From: Dasypus novemcinctus
Lineage: Eukaryota > Chordata > Mammalia > Cingulata > Dasypodidae
Length of the DNA: 64,000 bases
Direction of reading: 5' to 3'
Assembly (NCBI RefSeq): GCF_030445035.2
Contig: NC_080673.1
Span: 163,986,216 to 164,050,215 of the forward strand
The stretch's first letter is position 1. The number at the start of each line of letters is the position of its first letter. The position numbers and the translations under genes are program-made. Below are positions 1 to 12,394 of the stretch, in pieces. The notes below the pieces were generated by a model. It was not told where the DNA came from, searched no databases, and was given only the letters and a program-made list of their open reading frames with translations.

Positions 1-273
1 ATCTTGTTGTGTCAGCTCTCCGTGTGTACAGCACGATTCCTAGGCAGGCTGCACTTTCTTTCGTGCTGGGCGGCTCTCCTTACGGGGCGCACACTCCCTG
101 TGTGTGGGGCTCCCCCAAGCAGGGGACACCCCTGCGTGGCAGGGCACTCCTTGCGTGCATCAGTACTGCATGTGGGCCAGCTCCACACGGGTCAAGGAGG
201 CCCGGGGTTTGAACCGCAGACCTCGCATGTGGTAGACGGACGCCCTAACCACTGGGCCAAGTCTGCTCCTCCC
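1..273 (-). repeat. Long tRNA-derived SINE (DAS type), cut by the window edge
   Basis: Minus strand tRNA-like head near 273-190, then the body with the recurrent GGCGGCTCTCCTTACGGGG block on the + strand. The 3' tail lies before position 1. Confidence 0.85.
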
Positions 274-2214
274 TTAACCCATTTTCATATGGTGGTAACA
301 GCAGAATGCAGCACTATCAATGCCCTATAGCCAGATCCTTAGAGTTGAGATTTATTCAGAACTTTTGGAAGTCCATCTGTATTTCTCTCTCTCTCTCTCA
401 ACTATGAATATGTCCTACTATCTCCCTTCTTAAAAATAAAACTCAAAAAATAATGAGACATACTATGAGTTTAATTCTTTCTTCTCTTTATCAGACAGGT
501 TCTCAAAAGAGTAGTCTTTCTCTGTATTTCCCTACCCACCTATTCCTAACCCACTGTAATCTGGCCCTGCTCCAAATGTTTTCGTCAGGGTCACCAATGA
601 CCGCATAACTTTTAAATCATCTTACTTTCTGATCCTAATCTTCCCAAACCTCTCTGTGGTGTTCAGAACAGTGAATCACTTCCTCCTTCTGAAACGGTAT
701 TCCGCATTACTACCCTGTGTCTCTGCTGCCCTCTTCCTGAGTCTTCTCCCCGTGCTCCCCAGACACTCCTCTATTCCCCTGTCATCCTTCACCGCTTGCC
801 CTGATAACTCAAGTCCGAGAATCTGGCACATGTCTCTTCCTTGAGCTCCAAAACATTCCCAAGGACTTCACTTTCCCAGTCCTTCTGTGTCCCAAGTCTC
901 CTAAAATTCAACGTGTCTAAATAGAACTCTTCCTCCCCAACGTCTTCTACGGCGGAGAATGGCACCGCCACTGGCCCAGGGGCCCTGGCCAGAAACCCAG
1001 GGTCACCCTGTTAACCAGCCCTACCCCGAGACAGAAATTGAATTCTAGCACTCCTTCCCACAAAGCATCTTGAAAATGTGATGCACAGTTCTAAACAGGG
1101 TTTGGAAAGGACTCCCTAGTAACCTGAAATTTAGATTGTTGTCGCAAGACAAACAATAAATTAGAGCTACACAAGGTCACTCCCCTCTCTTCTTCCCCTG
1201 AGAACCAAGAACTGGATTATATATTATCTACATTAACCAGTCCTGTAAAAGAATATATCTCAAGACTCAATCTGGCTACTTTACGAGTACTCCCATCCCT
1301 ACTGAAAGTTATTGGTCAGGAATGAGCTTGTGATTGGATTTAACCCAACAGCAACAAGGAGTGGCATGGGGAGGGCTTCTTGTAAAGCTCCTCTTGGGGA
1401 GTTTCCTCAAGCAACCCGTTCTTCCTTTGGACGTTGTCATATACGGAATGTTGGCTCCATCAGGCACATGGCTCAAAAATTAAACCATCACGTGGAAGAG
1501 AGAAAAACAAAGAGAATTGAAGAAAGAGCATATAAACTTCCTTATTTTCTTGTTGCTGGGGGAAAAAAAAAAGCAAACAATACCCAATAAATCAGAGCTC
1601 CTCAAGGCCACTGGTGGCGTGGGCAGCACTGCTCCACCTTGCGTGCTAGGATCCTGCCCCCACTTTGTGGCACCTCTTGAAGCCCCAGCTCCTGCCGCCT
1701 GAGCCTTTCTGTGAGCCCCAGGCCTGCTTCTCCAGCAGGCAGAGTATGTACAATGCCTGGGGTTGTGATCCTTTTAAGGGCCACCAAAATATTTTCATTT
1801 CATTTCTTTTACAATTAGAAGAAAAATATGAATATAAGCCAGCTTGGGTTATAGTTTTCATCTTTGTCAAGACTGTGATAAAATATAATTTTTAATATTT
1901 TTTTTAATGGAGAAAAGGGCCATTGGAGTTAGAGCATAAAGGAGCCCTGCCTTAGCCTGGCCTTTCCTCTAGGACTATTTTGCCAAAGGCCCTTCTCTTA
2001 GCTATAAAGGAAAAGGTACATAAATTAATTCACACTGCAGCACCAAAGATTGATCATTTAACTGGGTAGCCATCCAAGGAAGATTTGCTTCAAATTTGTC
2101 TGAAGCCAAAGAGAAGGAGCTTTTTTTTAAAAAAATTAATCCTCCTTTGTCTTTTAATCGTAGAGGAAATACAAAAGCATTGCATAAAAATCAAAGAACA
2201 CACAAAAGTTTAAA
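274..2214. other. Intergenic, no gene
   Basis: Includes a (CT)n run at 384-399 and, from about 480 to 960, sequence resembling an old L2 fragment. The rest shows no recognised gene or repeat. Short ORFs have no recognisable domain. Confidence 0.6.
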
Positions 2215-2760
2215 GATAGAAATAAAAATCACCTATAATATCAATATCCAGAGATGACTATCAATAATTTAATGTATTTTCTTCTAGTATCCTAGTAGAT
2301 ACTACATATATACATATATATATTTTTATATATACATATATACATAAATACATATATATATTTCTTAATCAAAACTGAATAATTTTTATTTACGATTTTA
2401 TTATGAACAATTTCCTGTGGCATTAAATATTTTGATTTTTAAAGCCACAATTAATATTTGTGTCCATATTCCTAATTATTTTCTTGGAATAAATTCTTTA
2501 AGTGGAATTACTTGGTCAAAAGCTGTGAATATTTTTAAAGTTTTGATGTACAATGTCAAAATTTTTAATAGAAATATTCCAATTTAACCCTCACTCAAGG
2601 TGCCAATTTTTCCTTATACCCTGGGCAGGACTTGATATTTGCTTTATAATCTCTGACAGTCTCATATGCCAAAAAAACGAATTTCTTTGTTTCAATATTT
2701 ATATATTTGATTACTAATGACACTAAAGAAGTTTTTTTTAAAAAACAATTACTAAGAAGT
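2215..2760 (+). repeat. Old AT-rich L1-like fragment with (TA)n tract
   Basis: Wording similar to the 53075-53345 fragment (imported-looking lines such as ATATCCAGAGATGACTATC and TGGAATTACTTGGTCAAA). A TA-rich microsatellite occupies about 2301-2362. Confidence 0.4.
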
Positions 2761-2834
2761 TATGCTCATGAACTTAAAGCATTATACTGGGGTGACAATC
2801 TTTTCTAAGTGGTCTCTATATAGTAAAAATATTA

Positions 2835-2867
2835 ACTGCTCATATGATTGCACTGCTCATATGATTG
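2835..2867 (+). repeat. 17-base tandem duplication
   Basis: ACTGCTCATATGATTG occurs at 2835-2850 and again at 2852-2867, a two-copy perfect tandem repeat. Confidence 0.85.
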
Positions 2868-3290
2868 TCCACAATTATATGCCTTCCAATCCTGGTTATC
2901 AGATTTTTAATCACATAGAAGTTTTAAATTAAAATTTAATAAAATATCAACCATTCTGGTTTTCACCTTAGAATTATACCTAAAAACCCTTGACCACCCT
3001 AAAATATTTATCTCTGCTTTCATTCTAATATTTTACGAATTTTTGTTTTTACATTAAAGTATTAATTCACATAGAATTTATATTTTGAGGTTGGGGTAAG
3101 GAAATCTTTTAAAGGTCTTTTTTCCTGAGGGATTAGAAAATTATTCAAAAAAATTATTTTCTGGATAATATAGTCACTCTCTGATATAAGGTTCTGTTTT
3201 CCATTACCAAATTGGAAGTTCCCCATTTGTTTCTTGTCCTTCCTATTCTGATACATTATCTGCTGCCTGATTCCTGACCAAGCATTGTTT

Positions 3291-3395
3291 TTTTGTTGTT
3301 GTTTTGTTTTGTTTTTTTTAGGAGGTACTGGGGATTGAACCCAGGACCTTGTACATAGGAAGCAGGCTCTCAAGCACTGAGGTACATCCACTCCC
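3291..3395 (-). repeat. Short tRNA-derived SINE monomer
   Basis: Flanked by a perfect 13-base duplication CCAAGCATTGTTT (3278-3290 and 3396-3408). On the minus strand it has a tRNA-like head with a B-box-like GGTTCAATCC and an A-rich tail. Confidence 0.85.
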
Positions 3396-3464
3396 CCAAG
3401 CATTGTTTTAATATTTGTAACCTTACAATATGTTTTAAAGTCTGCTGGACTAAGACCCCACTTT

Positions 3465-3960
3465 TTTTTTCAGTTGTTCAATTTTTTGTATTAGAGAAGT
3501 TGTGGGTTACAGAACAATCTGCATGAACTACAGGACTGCCATCTACCACCCCACCACCAACACCTTGCATTGGTGAGGAACAGTTGTCACAACAGAAGCA
3601 CATTTTTATACTTGTACTATTAGCTATAATTGATGGTTTAATTTAGGCCTCACTATGTTGTGCAGTTCCATGGTTTGTTTGTTTTTTAATTTTGTAAAAC
3701 CCCACTTTTTAATTCCACTTAAAAAATTTTTTTCCTGGTTACTCTAGTTTTATTATTTTTTACATTAAAAAAAAATGTTATTGAGGTATAACATTCATCC
3801 ATGAACATACATAAACAACAAGTGCCTAGTAAAAGTTGTCAACTTACCAAACCAACATGCATATCATCATACAGGGCTCCCATACATCACCCTACCACCA
3901 ACACCTTGCATTGTTGTGAAACATTTGTTACAAACTGTAAAAGAGCATTGTCAAAATATT
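3465..3960 (+). repeat. L1 3' UTR fragments
   Basis: Contains CACCAACACCTTGCATT twice (near 3550 and 3900), wording typical of an L1 3' end. The second piece resumes after the SINE at about 4358-4420 (ACTACTAACTATAGCCAATA), so the SINE split it. Confidence 0.6.
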
Positions 3961-3966
3961 ATACTG

Positions 3967-4357
3967 GGAATCAGATTTAGCTCAACTGATAGAGCGTCCA
4001 CCTGCCATATGGGAGGTCCAGGGTTCAAACCCAGGGCTCCCTGACCCTTGTGGTGAGCTGGCCCACATGCAGTGCTGATGTGCACAAGAAGTGCTGTGCC
4101 ACGCAGGGGTGTCCCCTGAGTTAGGGGAGCCCCACATGCCAAGAGTGCGCCCTGCAAGGAGAGCCACCCTGTGGGAAAAAAGCACAGCCTGTCCAGGAGT
4201 GGCACTGCACACACAGAGAGCTGATGCAGCAAGATGACGCAACAAAAAGAGACACAGATTCCCATGCCACCTGACGAGAATACAAGTGGACACAGAAGAA
4301 CACACAGCAAATGGACACAGAGAGCAGAAAACAGGGTGGGGGTGGGGTGTGCAGAGA
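3967..4357 (+). repeat. Long tRNA-derived SINE (DAS type)
   Basis: Head GATTTAGCTCAACTGATAGAG with a B box GGTTCAAACCC near 4022, then the long body. It sits inside an L1 3' end. It is more diverged than the other copies, so probably older. Confidence 0.85.
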
Positions 4358-4420
4358 AATTTTAAAAATTACTACTAACTATAGCCAATATCCTAATTGT
4401 GCACTAGTATTTTTATTTTT

Positions 4421-5154
4421 TCAGATGGAGAGAAAGCAGGAGAGAGAGAAGGAAGAGGGAGGACACCTAAGATGAGCTCATCCTAGAGCTATTTCAGACC
4501 CTCCTCAGTTTGATTTTCTCTAGCTGAAGGACTTCAGAGTCCATTAACATTTACAGAATGTGACCTAAGCACATTCATATAAATTATGTCAATTCCTTCC
4601 CTTTTAGTATCAATATCCAGTTTTTTACTCAATTTCAATTTTTTTACACTGTAAGGTTCAAAGAATATTGATAAGGATTTTAGATTTTCAGAATCAAGAA
4701 ATAAAATATTGGAGCAGTGAACATCCTCAGGACTGATATTCCTAGATTTCTCCTCCATTCCTGGAGGACAAGGCAACTGTATTTCAATTTCAGGGATTCA
4801 CATCCAGAAACTCACTTTGCTGACAAGCACTATTTTTATTATTTTATGAATACCTGCATCAAAATTCTGAAGTCTGTGTAATTAGAAAAATTCTATTTCA
4901 AACAGTAAATAAGAGCATGAAAATGCTGATAAGTTAAAATTCTGTAAACCAGAGCATTAAGAACAGTTTCTAAGTCTAATTAAAGATATATTTTCTCCAA
5001 AGGAGCAGAAGATAGGAAATCTCTCTCTCTCTGCCCCTTAGATCTAGACTTCCATCTAGAGCATTCCAGATGAACTGGCCTGCTACTCCTGGGAGATGGT
5101 TGTAAACATCAGCAAAAGATCAGGTCTTGAAGCGGCAGATCCACACCCCAACCT
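4421..5154. other. Intergenic, no gene
   Basis: Purine-rich GA stretch near 4425-4470, otherwise unremarkable AT-rich DNA. Confidence 0.6.
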
Positions 5155-5335
5155 CAGGTCTACCACTTGCTTGCTTTATGACGTTGGGAAAATCCTTTTA
5201 CTTTCTGTGATTCAGTTTCTGTATCTCAATAACATGGAGAAAATAATGACAAACTTTTCGGTTGTGGTGGGGACTGAAAGGGTTAATACAATGTTTACTA
5301 CAGAGCCTGACAGGGAGTGGGCTGCTATAAATAAT
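5155..5335 (-). repeat. MIR element
   Basis: The + strand shows the reverse MIR core (CTTGCTTTATGACGTTGGG ... TTCAGTTTCTGTATCTC). Confidence 0.65.
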
Positions 5336-5496
5336 TACATACTTTTACTGAGACTTTTAGTTGTAAAGGATTCATGTCTTTATAAATACATCATATTAAA
5401 AACTTGGGACCTAGCACATTGTTGTTGCTCAGTGAATGTCAGGTAACAACTAAATAAAGCAATAGCTCTCCATGATAATGGAATTTAAAAACCCAT

Positions 5497-5710
5497 GAAA
5501 GGGGTGTGAATGTGGCTCAAGCGGTTGAGTGCCTGCTTCCCACATGGGAGGTCCTGGGTTCAGTTCCCGGTGCCTCCAAAAAAAAACAAAAAAACAACAA
5601 GAAAACAAATGAAAAAACCAACTCAGGGCAGCCAATGTGGCTCCGTGGTTGAGTGCCAGCTTCCCACACATGAGGTCCCGGGTTCAAATCCCCAGCCCCA
5701 GTACTTTAAA
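5497..5710 (+). repeat. Dimeric tRNA-derived SINE
   Basis: Two tRNA-like monomers in tandem (about 5500-5580 and 5630-5705), each with the GTTGAGTGCC...CCCACA...GAGGTCC pattern. An A-rich linker containing ACAAATGAAAAAACCAACTC joins them. The same linker, in reverse, joins the pair at 28075-28294, so the dimer is a unit and not a chance pair. Confidence 0.7.
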
Positions 5711-5716
5711 AAAAAT

Positions 5717-7185
5717 CCTTGAAAACTTTTTGTAATATCAAATTTTTTAAAACACAAATGTTAGAAATTTTTCCATTCACTAATGTAACAAAAAGGAAAA
5801 GAAGCAAAAATGGTACGTCCTATTAAAAATGATAATCTAATTTACAACACATTTCTTTAAAACTCAGTTTGGCATTATATGGGCAAGCCCAGCCTTGACT
5901 ACACATGTTCCTAAAGATGGGTGTGAACCATAGATCCATTTCTGAACAGACTTCTATTCCCATAACACTAGAAAGTATTATAAATGTCTTGTATAATCCT
6001 CCCTTTCAATTTATTCCTTCTCTTCAGTGGTTAACACGAAGGAACAATGCAACTGGCTTAAATACAGGTAGCCCAGCTGAGGTTAAGATTTTTAACTTCT
6101 GCCTTCATTCGCTTTCCATCTTTGATCCAATGGAGTTAAGGTGATGAGATGTTCATTTCCTATCAGAACGAGATATCAATGTATGTCCTGGGGGAGTTTT
6201 TAAATTTCTGTAATAAAAGTTCAAATATTTATGTAGACAAGTGCTATTCTATAGATAAATATGGGGACATTGTCAAAACTGGCCTGAAAAAGGGACACTG
6301 ATGGTGAAAATCCAAAAGTACAGTCATTTGGAAATCCAAATTTTGTGTCTTAGGCCTACAGTCAGGAGAAGCAGGGATGGTATTTGGATGCAGGTTATTT
6401 TTACTCTCAAGCTTCATGGGACATCAAAAAGGATATGGGAAAAACATGGACAAAGGCTGTGTTGTACGAGCCTGTCTTCCTGGTGTCCACCAAGGTTGTG
6501 ATCCATCATGCATGAGAACTCCACCAGGTCCAGTGATCCCCAAACAAAGGGGACTCTGGCTTTTTGCTTCCACTCCACTCCTTGCCAGAGGGTCATGCCA
6601 GTTCCCAGAAACAGTTCACACCCATGAACAGGGCATTAATTGTGCTAATCATCAAGCTGCCTCCTCTAAGCCTGACGGCTAAGGTCTCTATCCTGAAATT
6701 CTTGCTGCACCATTCTTAAGCAATGTCTTTTTTCCTTCACCTGTGCCACAGGACAGGGGATTTCCCTTATATGTACACTTAGGGGATTTGCATGGGCAGA
6801 TTTAGCCTACCAAAGCATGAAGGCAGAGACCCAAAACACCGTAGCTTAAATAAAGGACTAGACTCTGGAAAATTATTTACATAAACAAAACTAGACGTAT
6901 CCAACCAAGGAGTCCTGGCATTCTCATTAACATTCACGTATACAGGTTTTATGAGAGCAGGGAGCAGATCCAAAGAAATGTGGCCCAATACATTGGGATA
7001 AGATTGATTAATTCAGGTATTACTACAACCCAAGTTTAAATTGAAGTTAATACATGTATTTTGCCATTTTGTTATTGATAAGTTAATGTTTGACAATTTA
7101 TAGAACCATTAAATCTTGAACATAAGGTATTTTGAGTTGTTTCCTCTGGAACTTTTTCTTCTCTTTACTCCTATATAACTCCTAA
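5717..7185. other. Intergenic, no gene
   Basis: AT-rich DNA with several short ORFs lacking recognisable domains. No clear repeat identified. Confidence 0.55.
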
Positions 7186-7189
7186 TAAT

Positions 7190-7482
7190 CTTGCAGGTCC
7201 CAGCTTCTTTCTCTGGAAGACCCCTCTCCCACACCCCAGGTGGCTTGTCCCACCTCTCTCTCCCCATATATGTTCAGAAAACCTGGACTTCACTTTCATT
7301 GCTCTTAACTCATCTGTATTTACCTGTGCATTTACCTGTCTAATGGCTGTTGGTCCTCTAGACTATAGGTGACCTGTAGGTACACAGAAACCAAGTCTGT
7401 CTTGCTCACTGTTAAATTCGTTGCATCCAGCATGGAGTAAGTGCTCAGTCAACCTGACGAATAAAGCAAATGAATGAATGGA
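7190..7482 (+). repeat. L2 3' end
   Basis: Ends with the typical ATGGAGTAAGTGCTCAGTCA...AATGAATGAATGG wording of an L2 terminus. Confidence 0.6.
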
Positions 7483-8329
7483 ATACAACCGGAGCTGTGT
7501 ACTGACTTTCCCATGGATACTTATCACAGACCAGCCTCATTAGGAAAACATGTTCCTCTACACAAGAAAGAGGCAGTGACCCTTGGAGTAAGATATGGGT
7601 CATTTTCTCAAGACTCCTATTCCCAAGCTTCATTTATGGGATAATTAAATCCTTGCAGAAAATCTATGAAATCTTGAGCTTAAGTTCTGATCAAAACTTG
7701 ACCTTAAATTTTAGAAACATTGACAGTAATGGCAATGGTCAGATAGACTCTCATTCTAAAACTTCAAATAGGCAAAACAAACAAAAAGAAAAATTCAATG
7801 CAGCAGTAGCCTTGGCACTGCTTCATGCCCCCACTTCTGGTGAACTGGCAGTCTTGGGAGCACCAGGAGATGGCACCCTTGGCGTATGGACTATGGAGTT
7901 ATCCCAATGGAGACCCCACCACTGGCAATGGTGAGATTCCTCAGAGTGACTGGTTCATTGCTTGTTTGGGGACTATATAGGCAAGTAAGGAGCACCAGAG
8001 CAAGAGAAAAGGAACATGGCAAACACCAAATGGTGTCTATAGCTGACATCCAAGTGGCAGGGCTCACCTTTGAGGCCTAGGAGAACTATTTGTTGTGTGA
8101 AGAGTCTTTAGGAGCGGACAGCGGTGCTGAAGTGCAGGTAGGAGAAAGAATAAGAAACCTGAATGCCTGACATTGTTGTGACTTCCTCTGTACCCACAGG
8201 CTAGTAAGTTTGGTGGCTTTTGGCTAAAATAATTAACACATGGAGCACAAGGAAAAGGAACAAAGGAAAGTTTAGAACAGTAAGTGTACGAAGCAAGCAG
8301 ACCCTCATATTAAAAAATCCCCTCCTGAA
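7483..8329. other. Intergenic, no gene
   Basis: No gene and no confident repeat. The 7653-7934 and 7886-8080 ORFs show no domain. Confidence 0.5.
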
Positions 8330-8530
8330 GGGGTGTTGTGTGGGAATTCTGCATACGTGCATGATAGTTTTGTAAGTTCAGAACTTCTCTAATAACAATA
8401 TATTTTTTAAAAATCCCCTCCTGAGAGAGAGAGCACACATTAGAATTGATCTCTGGTATATGGGAGCTCTATATTTTATGCATGATATTTCTGTAAACCT
8501 ACAACTTCTTTAATAAAAAAAAAAGATAAA
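8330..8530 (+). repeat. Two tandem L1-like 3' tails
   Basis: Two related ends follow one another: GAATTCTGCATACGTGCATG...AACTTCTCTAATAA and GAGCTCTATATTTTATGCATG...AACTTCTTTAATAAAA. Each ends in A-rich sequence and each is preceded by TCCCCTCCTGA. Confidence 0.55.
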
Positions 8531-8874
8531 ATAAAAAGAATTACCACTATGGGTGGCAAGTGGTACAAAGTAGCAAGAACTGAGAAGTGAATACCAAAGC
8601 AACAAGCAAACCTAACATGACAATGAGGCCTGGAATGTCATAGGCTTGGAAGTGTTTCTATCCTTGTTTCATCTCCTGGGAGATTTTTTTCATAGACATG
8701 CATCTTTAATTGCATAATGAAAAGCAAAACACAAATAGATTTTATTTCATAGTCAACTTATAAAAATATATCTATCCCATGAATGGGTTGATATTTGTAT
8801 TTATAAAGAGAAAGGGTTCTGAATGGTAATTCTTTAGCCTCTGAGGAAATCGCCTTCAGTTCGTTCACGTGACA

Positions 8875-9290
8875 AATACTTACTGTTCAGGCACTGTTCT
8901 ATTTGCTGGGAATACCGCAGTGAACAAAATCGTCTCCACAGAGTTTACATTCTAGCAAGTGGAGGTAGACAAAATAAGTAGAAAGTTAATAGAAGGTTAT
9001 GAAGGCATTGGAGAGAAGTGTGAGGACAGGGCAAGGAAGGTCCCACTGAGAAGGTGACATTTGATCTAAGACTTGAAGGTGCCAAAGGAGAAAGGCTGGT
9101 GGAACTGGGGGAAAGGGAGTTCCAGGCCGAGGAAACAGCGGGTGCAAAGGCTCTGAGAGGGGCCATGCTCATGAGCCCAGCAGGAGCAAGGAGCTCGTGT
9201 GGCTGGAGTGGAGTGAGTGCAGGAGAGAGAGACCAGAGCTCAGAGAGGGAGGGACGAGATGGCAGAGAGGAGAGGCCTCTGCAGGCCTAG
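8875..9290 (+). repeat. Old dispersed mammalian repeat (family not named)
   Basis: Shares its text and order with 26275-26720: CACTGTTCT, a gap, AGTGAACAAAA, TTTACATTCTAGCAAG, GAAGGTGACATTTGA, GCATTCCAGG-like, and AAAGGCTCTGA-like. I cannot name the family with confidence. Confidence 0.5.
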
Positions 9291-9472
9291 TGTGGACTTT
9301 GCCCCAAGAGAGAGGGAACACCATGAGAAGTGACTTGATCCCACAGTACAGATGCTGGGTATGTTTAACCTGAAACTACCAAAAAAAAAAAAGGCCAAGG
9401 CAAACTTGCAAAGAGTTGTTACCCATTCACTGACTCAGTTTCAACATTCCTACTGAAATTTTCAAAGCTGGG

Positions 9473-9835
9473 CTGAGAGTCAAGGTTCTCCAGAGAAGCA
9501 GAACCAATAAGACACATAAAAAGAGATTTATTATAAGAAATTGGCTCATGTAACCATGGGGGCTGGCAAGTTCCAAATCCATAGGGCATGCCATAAGCTG
9601 TAAATGTCAATAAAAGTGATACTGAAGTCCTTAGTCCCAATTCCCCAGGGGAAGCTAGCTGGCTGAAAATTCCAGCAAGAGCCAACGTTGATGCTGAGGC
9701 AGAAATTCTTCTGACTTCTGAGACTCTCGGCTCTAGCTTTTAAGAACTCCAACTAATCGGATGAGGAGATTATCTCCATTGCTGAGGCCAGTCTCCTCTG
9801 CTGACTGTAGAACAAGCATTGCATCCACATTCCAC
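9473..9835 (-). repeat. MLT2-like (ERV-L) LTR, antisense
   Basis: The + strand starts with GGTTCTCCAGAGAAGCAGAACC and contains AATTGGCTCATG and GCAGAAATTCTTCTGACTTC, matching the sense copies at 32591-33029 and 54006-54488 in reverse. It is truncated near 9835, where the retroviral env begins. Confidence 0.65.
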
Positions 9836-9879
9836 AGCAGTAGTATAAAAGACAACAGAATAATAGGAGTCTTCCACCA

Positions 9880-10994
9880 AAAGCTAGTAGACCTACAAAA
9901 ACATGTCACCAGAACCAGCAGGGGAATTAAACCAGTTAGATAGGGGGTCAGTAGCTAATTTATCAATGTGCTATATGTGCTCTTGCATATGATTTTAGAG
10001 CTTGTGAAATATTATGGGAGTGATCAGGAATTTATACACAACTTGAACTTTAATGAGGGCACAGATCCCACCTCATGCCACAGGAAGAATATCGAAAGCC
10101 ATCTATTTTTTTAAATTAACTTTCATAGTTGAGTAGTTTCTTTGCTTATGAAGGAAATTGCTATTTTGGAGTCATTAAAGTCTTTTTTTTTTTTTTTTTT
10201 TTTGATTTTTTTTTTTTTTTTTTTTTCATTAAAGTCTTGAGCAGTGTGATTGCCTAAAACAGTCATGTGTTTTTTAGTTTTCGGCCAATGGGTAGATCCA
10301 CTAGGGGTCGTGCTTAACTCTATCTAGCTTTGATCATTTCCCAGTTACTAGGAGTATGAGGTAATGAGTCATATAGGGTGGCAGGGACATATGGCTGTCC
10401 CCACATGCATCATCCAGTACAGTTTTAAGGCAAATACAGCTACCCGTTTGGCCATCGAGTCCATAGCCATCCTTTAGGGGACGGGTTGGCCCCAGCAAAT
10501 GAGTGGTAAGAGCTCTGCCATTGAAAAAGACTATTATTTCTAGTTTGATAGTAAAATTACACAACTCATGGGGTAACCACCTCGCATCATGGATTCCCTC
10601 TTGTCATTCCATGCAGAAGGGCAAAGCGATGGAGACCGCCTCAGTCATTAACCATCCTAAACCATCATATACAGCATATCCTAATAAAGGCCTGGGCTTA
10701 TTCACCCAGTCTCTTTCAAGGGAAAAAATATAATTACAAGTCTTATTGAAAGAAGGCAGCTGGATTTCAGTCTTAAATGAGAAGATCTTGCTCCAAACTT
10801 GTCAATGGGTCATATTCTGCCATGCCAACAAGGTGTTCCATGCCATCCAATTTGCAGGAGTTATGGTCCAAGGAAGGCCAGTCGCAAACCCAACATTGGT
10901 GTTGATTGTGGGCATGTGTTACTGCTGAAGCCCACTGTAGAAAGGTACTGGCTAGGGCACTATGGGCAAAAAGAAAGATGTTTATGGGGAACAA
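9880..10994 (-). pseudogene. Envelope gene remnant (gamma/D-type-like)
   Basis: Four motif blocks lie in order on the minus strand. CWVCDW at 10895-10878 is a surface-subunit CxxC-like motif. GWLWTRWPNG then NCTG at 10472-10400 shares its frame and has internal stops. A block at 10100-10030 reads DILPVA, a stop, then GGICALIK, resembling the TM immunosuppressive/CX6CC region, with the CC pair replaced by VV. DPLSNWFNS at 9949-9923 is in the same frame as the third block and resembles the membrane-proximal TM region. The frame change between blocks two and three falls across the poly-T insertion. It is non-functional. Confidence 0.65.
10172..10238 (-). repeat. Poly(A)-only insertion with target-site duplication
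   Basis: The 13-base direct repeat TCATTAAAGTCTT at 10172-10184 and 10226-10238 flanks only T residues with one internal GA (10185-10225). On the minus strand this is two A runs joined by TC. It looks like L1-machinery retroposition of a poly(A) tail with no body. Confidence 0.6.
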
Positions 10995-12001
10995 TAAGGG
11001 GCAGATCTCGCTTGTCTAACAATGTACAAGCAACATTTCTATTAGTAGTTTGAACAGAGTACCAGGTAGGGGAGTCCTATGAGGACGCCTCCAATACTGT
11101 TGCCAGAAATGGATTCCAGGGTCTGTGTTGACTGCATATTTGAGACAAAGCAGGGAAGCTCTATTGGATGATTTGATTCTCTTAGGGGGTTAGTGGTGAT
11201 TGGCTCCTGGTTATTGCTCCCTTATAAAAATAGGTGGGTAGTATGGAAATATCCTGTTTCTCTCCTTTTCTTCTGCTGGGTGGGCATTGTAAGCTGCATT
11301 CTTATGACTTGTTTATGCAATTAGTGGTCACATGCTGCTGGTGTTGTTTCCACAGCTGATGGGTAAATGGTATAAACTGCATTTCCACCACATCAGCAGA
11401 ACTTATTTGTGCACATCAGCAGGCACTAGCTGCCTTCTGACGGCCTATGTGAGTCCGTCTATACTACTGGGTAGTGTTTGTGTGGAAATTTATTAGACTT
11501 TCTGCCTTTCCTCCTTAGGTCCCTATTCTATCCTGCCACAATACCATATATTTTCCCCTTCTAAATGTTTTGAATTTTCTATAGTGACATCAAAAACTAG
11601 TTTAGGCATAAGGAGAGTCTATACAGACACACATAGGGTGGTCCCAATGGAATAGGAGACCCTGGATTATTAATAAAGATTTTTATTTTATTTTTATTTT
11701 TATTTTTGTAAATTGTGGTCTTATAACAATGTTTGGTGACTCTCAGTCCCCATGGGCTTAAGATCCCAAACCAGTGGGGCTGCATAGGCCAGTGCCATGA
11801 CCAAAGGACCTCATTTTCCCCAGTTTGTATAGTTTGAGGCATAGGCAATAACAGATCATTATTATTTTCCCTTTTGGGATGTGGGGTGGCTGGCCCTTTA
11901 ACTTGTATCCTTAACTCCTGAATTGGTCCTGCCATTAGCAATTCAACTGGAGCAGGGGCCTCAGCCCATGGTGCTGAATTTAAGTGGCTCAGCCTTTTAG
12001 T

Positions 12002-12394
12002 TCATTGTTGTAAAGACCCTTTGTCATCTTTCATCTGTTTCTTTAAAAGACCATTCATCCTTTCTATAAAACCTATGCTGGTGGGGTTATAAGGTAAATG
12101 GAAAGTCCAAGCAATATCTTGGTCCAGTGCCCAAGACTGCATGATGTGACTGGTAAATGGAGTTCCTTGGTCACTGTTGATATGGGCTGGCACCCTGTAT
12201 AGGGCACATACCTTTTGTAAGCAGCAAATAGTGGCCTGCTGATTGGTCTTTCCCACTTGGAAGGCCAACAAGAGTCCTGTGGCAGTGTCGGCAGCAGTGG
12301 AAGCCCACCTTGCCACTCCTGAGAGCAGGAGATGACTGATGTAACACACTTGCCATTGTGTTACTGGGGTCTGTACTCGGCCAGTACATCCCAT
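12002..12394 (-). pseudogene. Integrase catalytic core remnant with intact DD35E
   Basis: Open for 130 codons on the minus strand. D36 (in ADTATGLLLAF), D75 (in NSDQGTPFTS) and E111 (in GFIERMNGLL) form the catalytic triad. Exactly 35 residues separate the second and third, as in retroviral integrases. The segment 11941-11700 continues as a probable integrase C-terminus with a PHWFGILSPWGLRV-like strand pattern. No dUTPase was recognised after it, although class III elements often carry one. Confidence 0.85.

Noticed and set aside
3967-4040. Possible tRNA gene (A and B boxes)
   Set aside because: The tRNA-like sequence continues into a SINE body, as in the other long copies; it is a SINE head.
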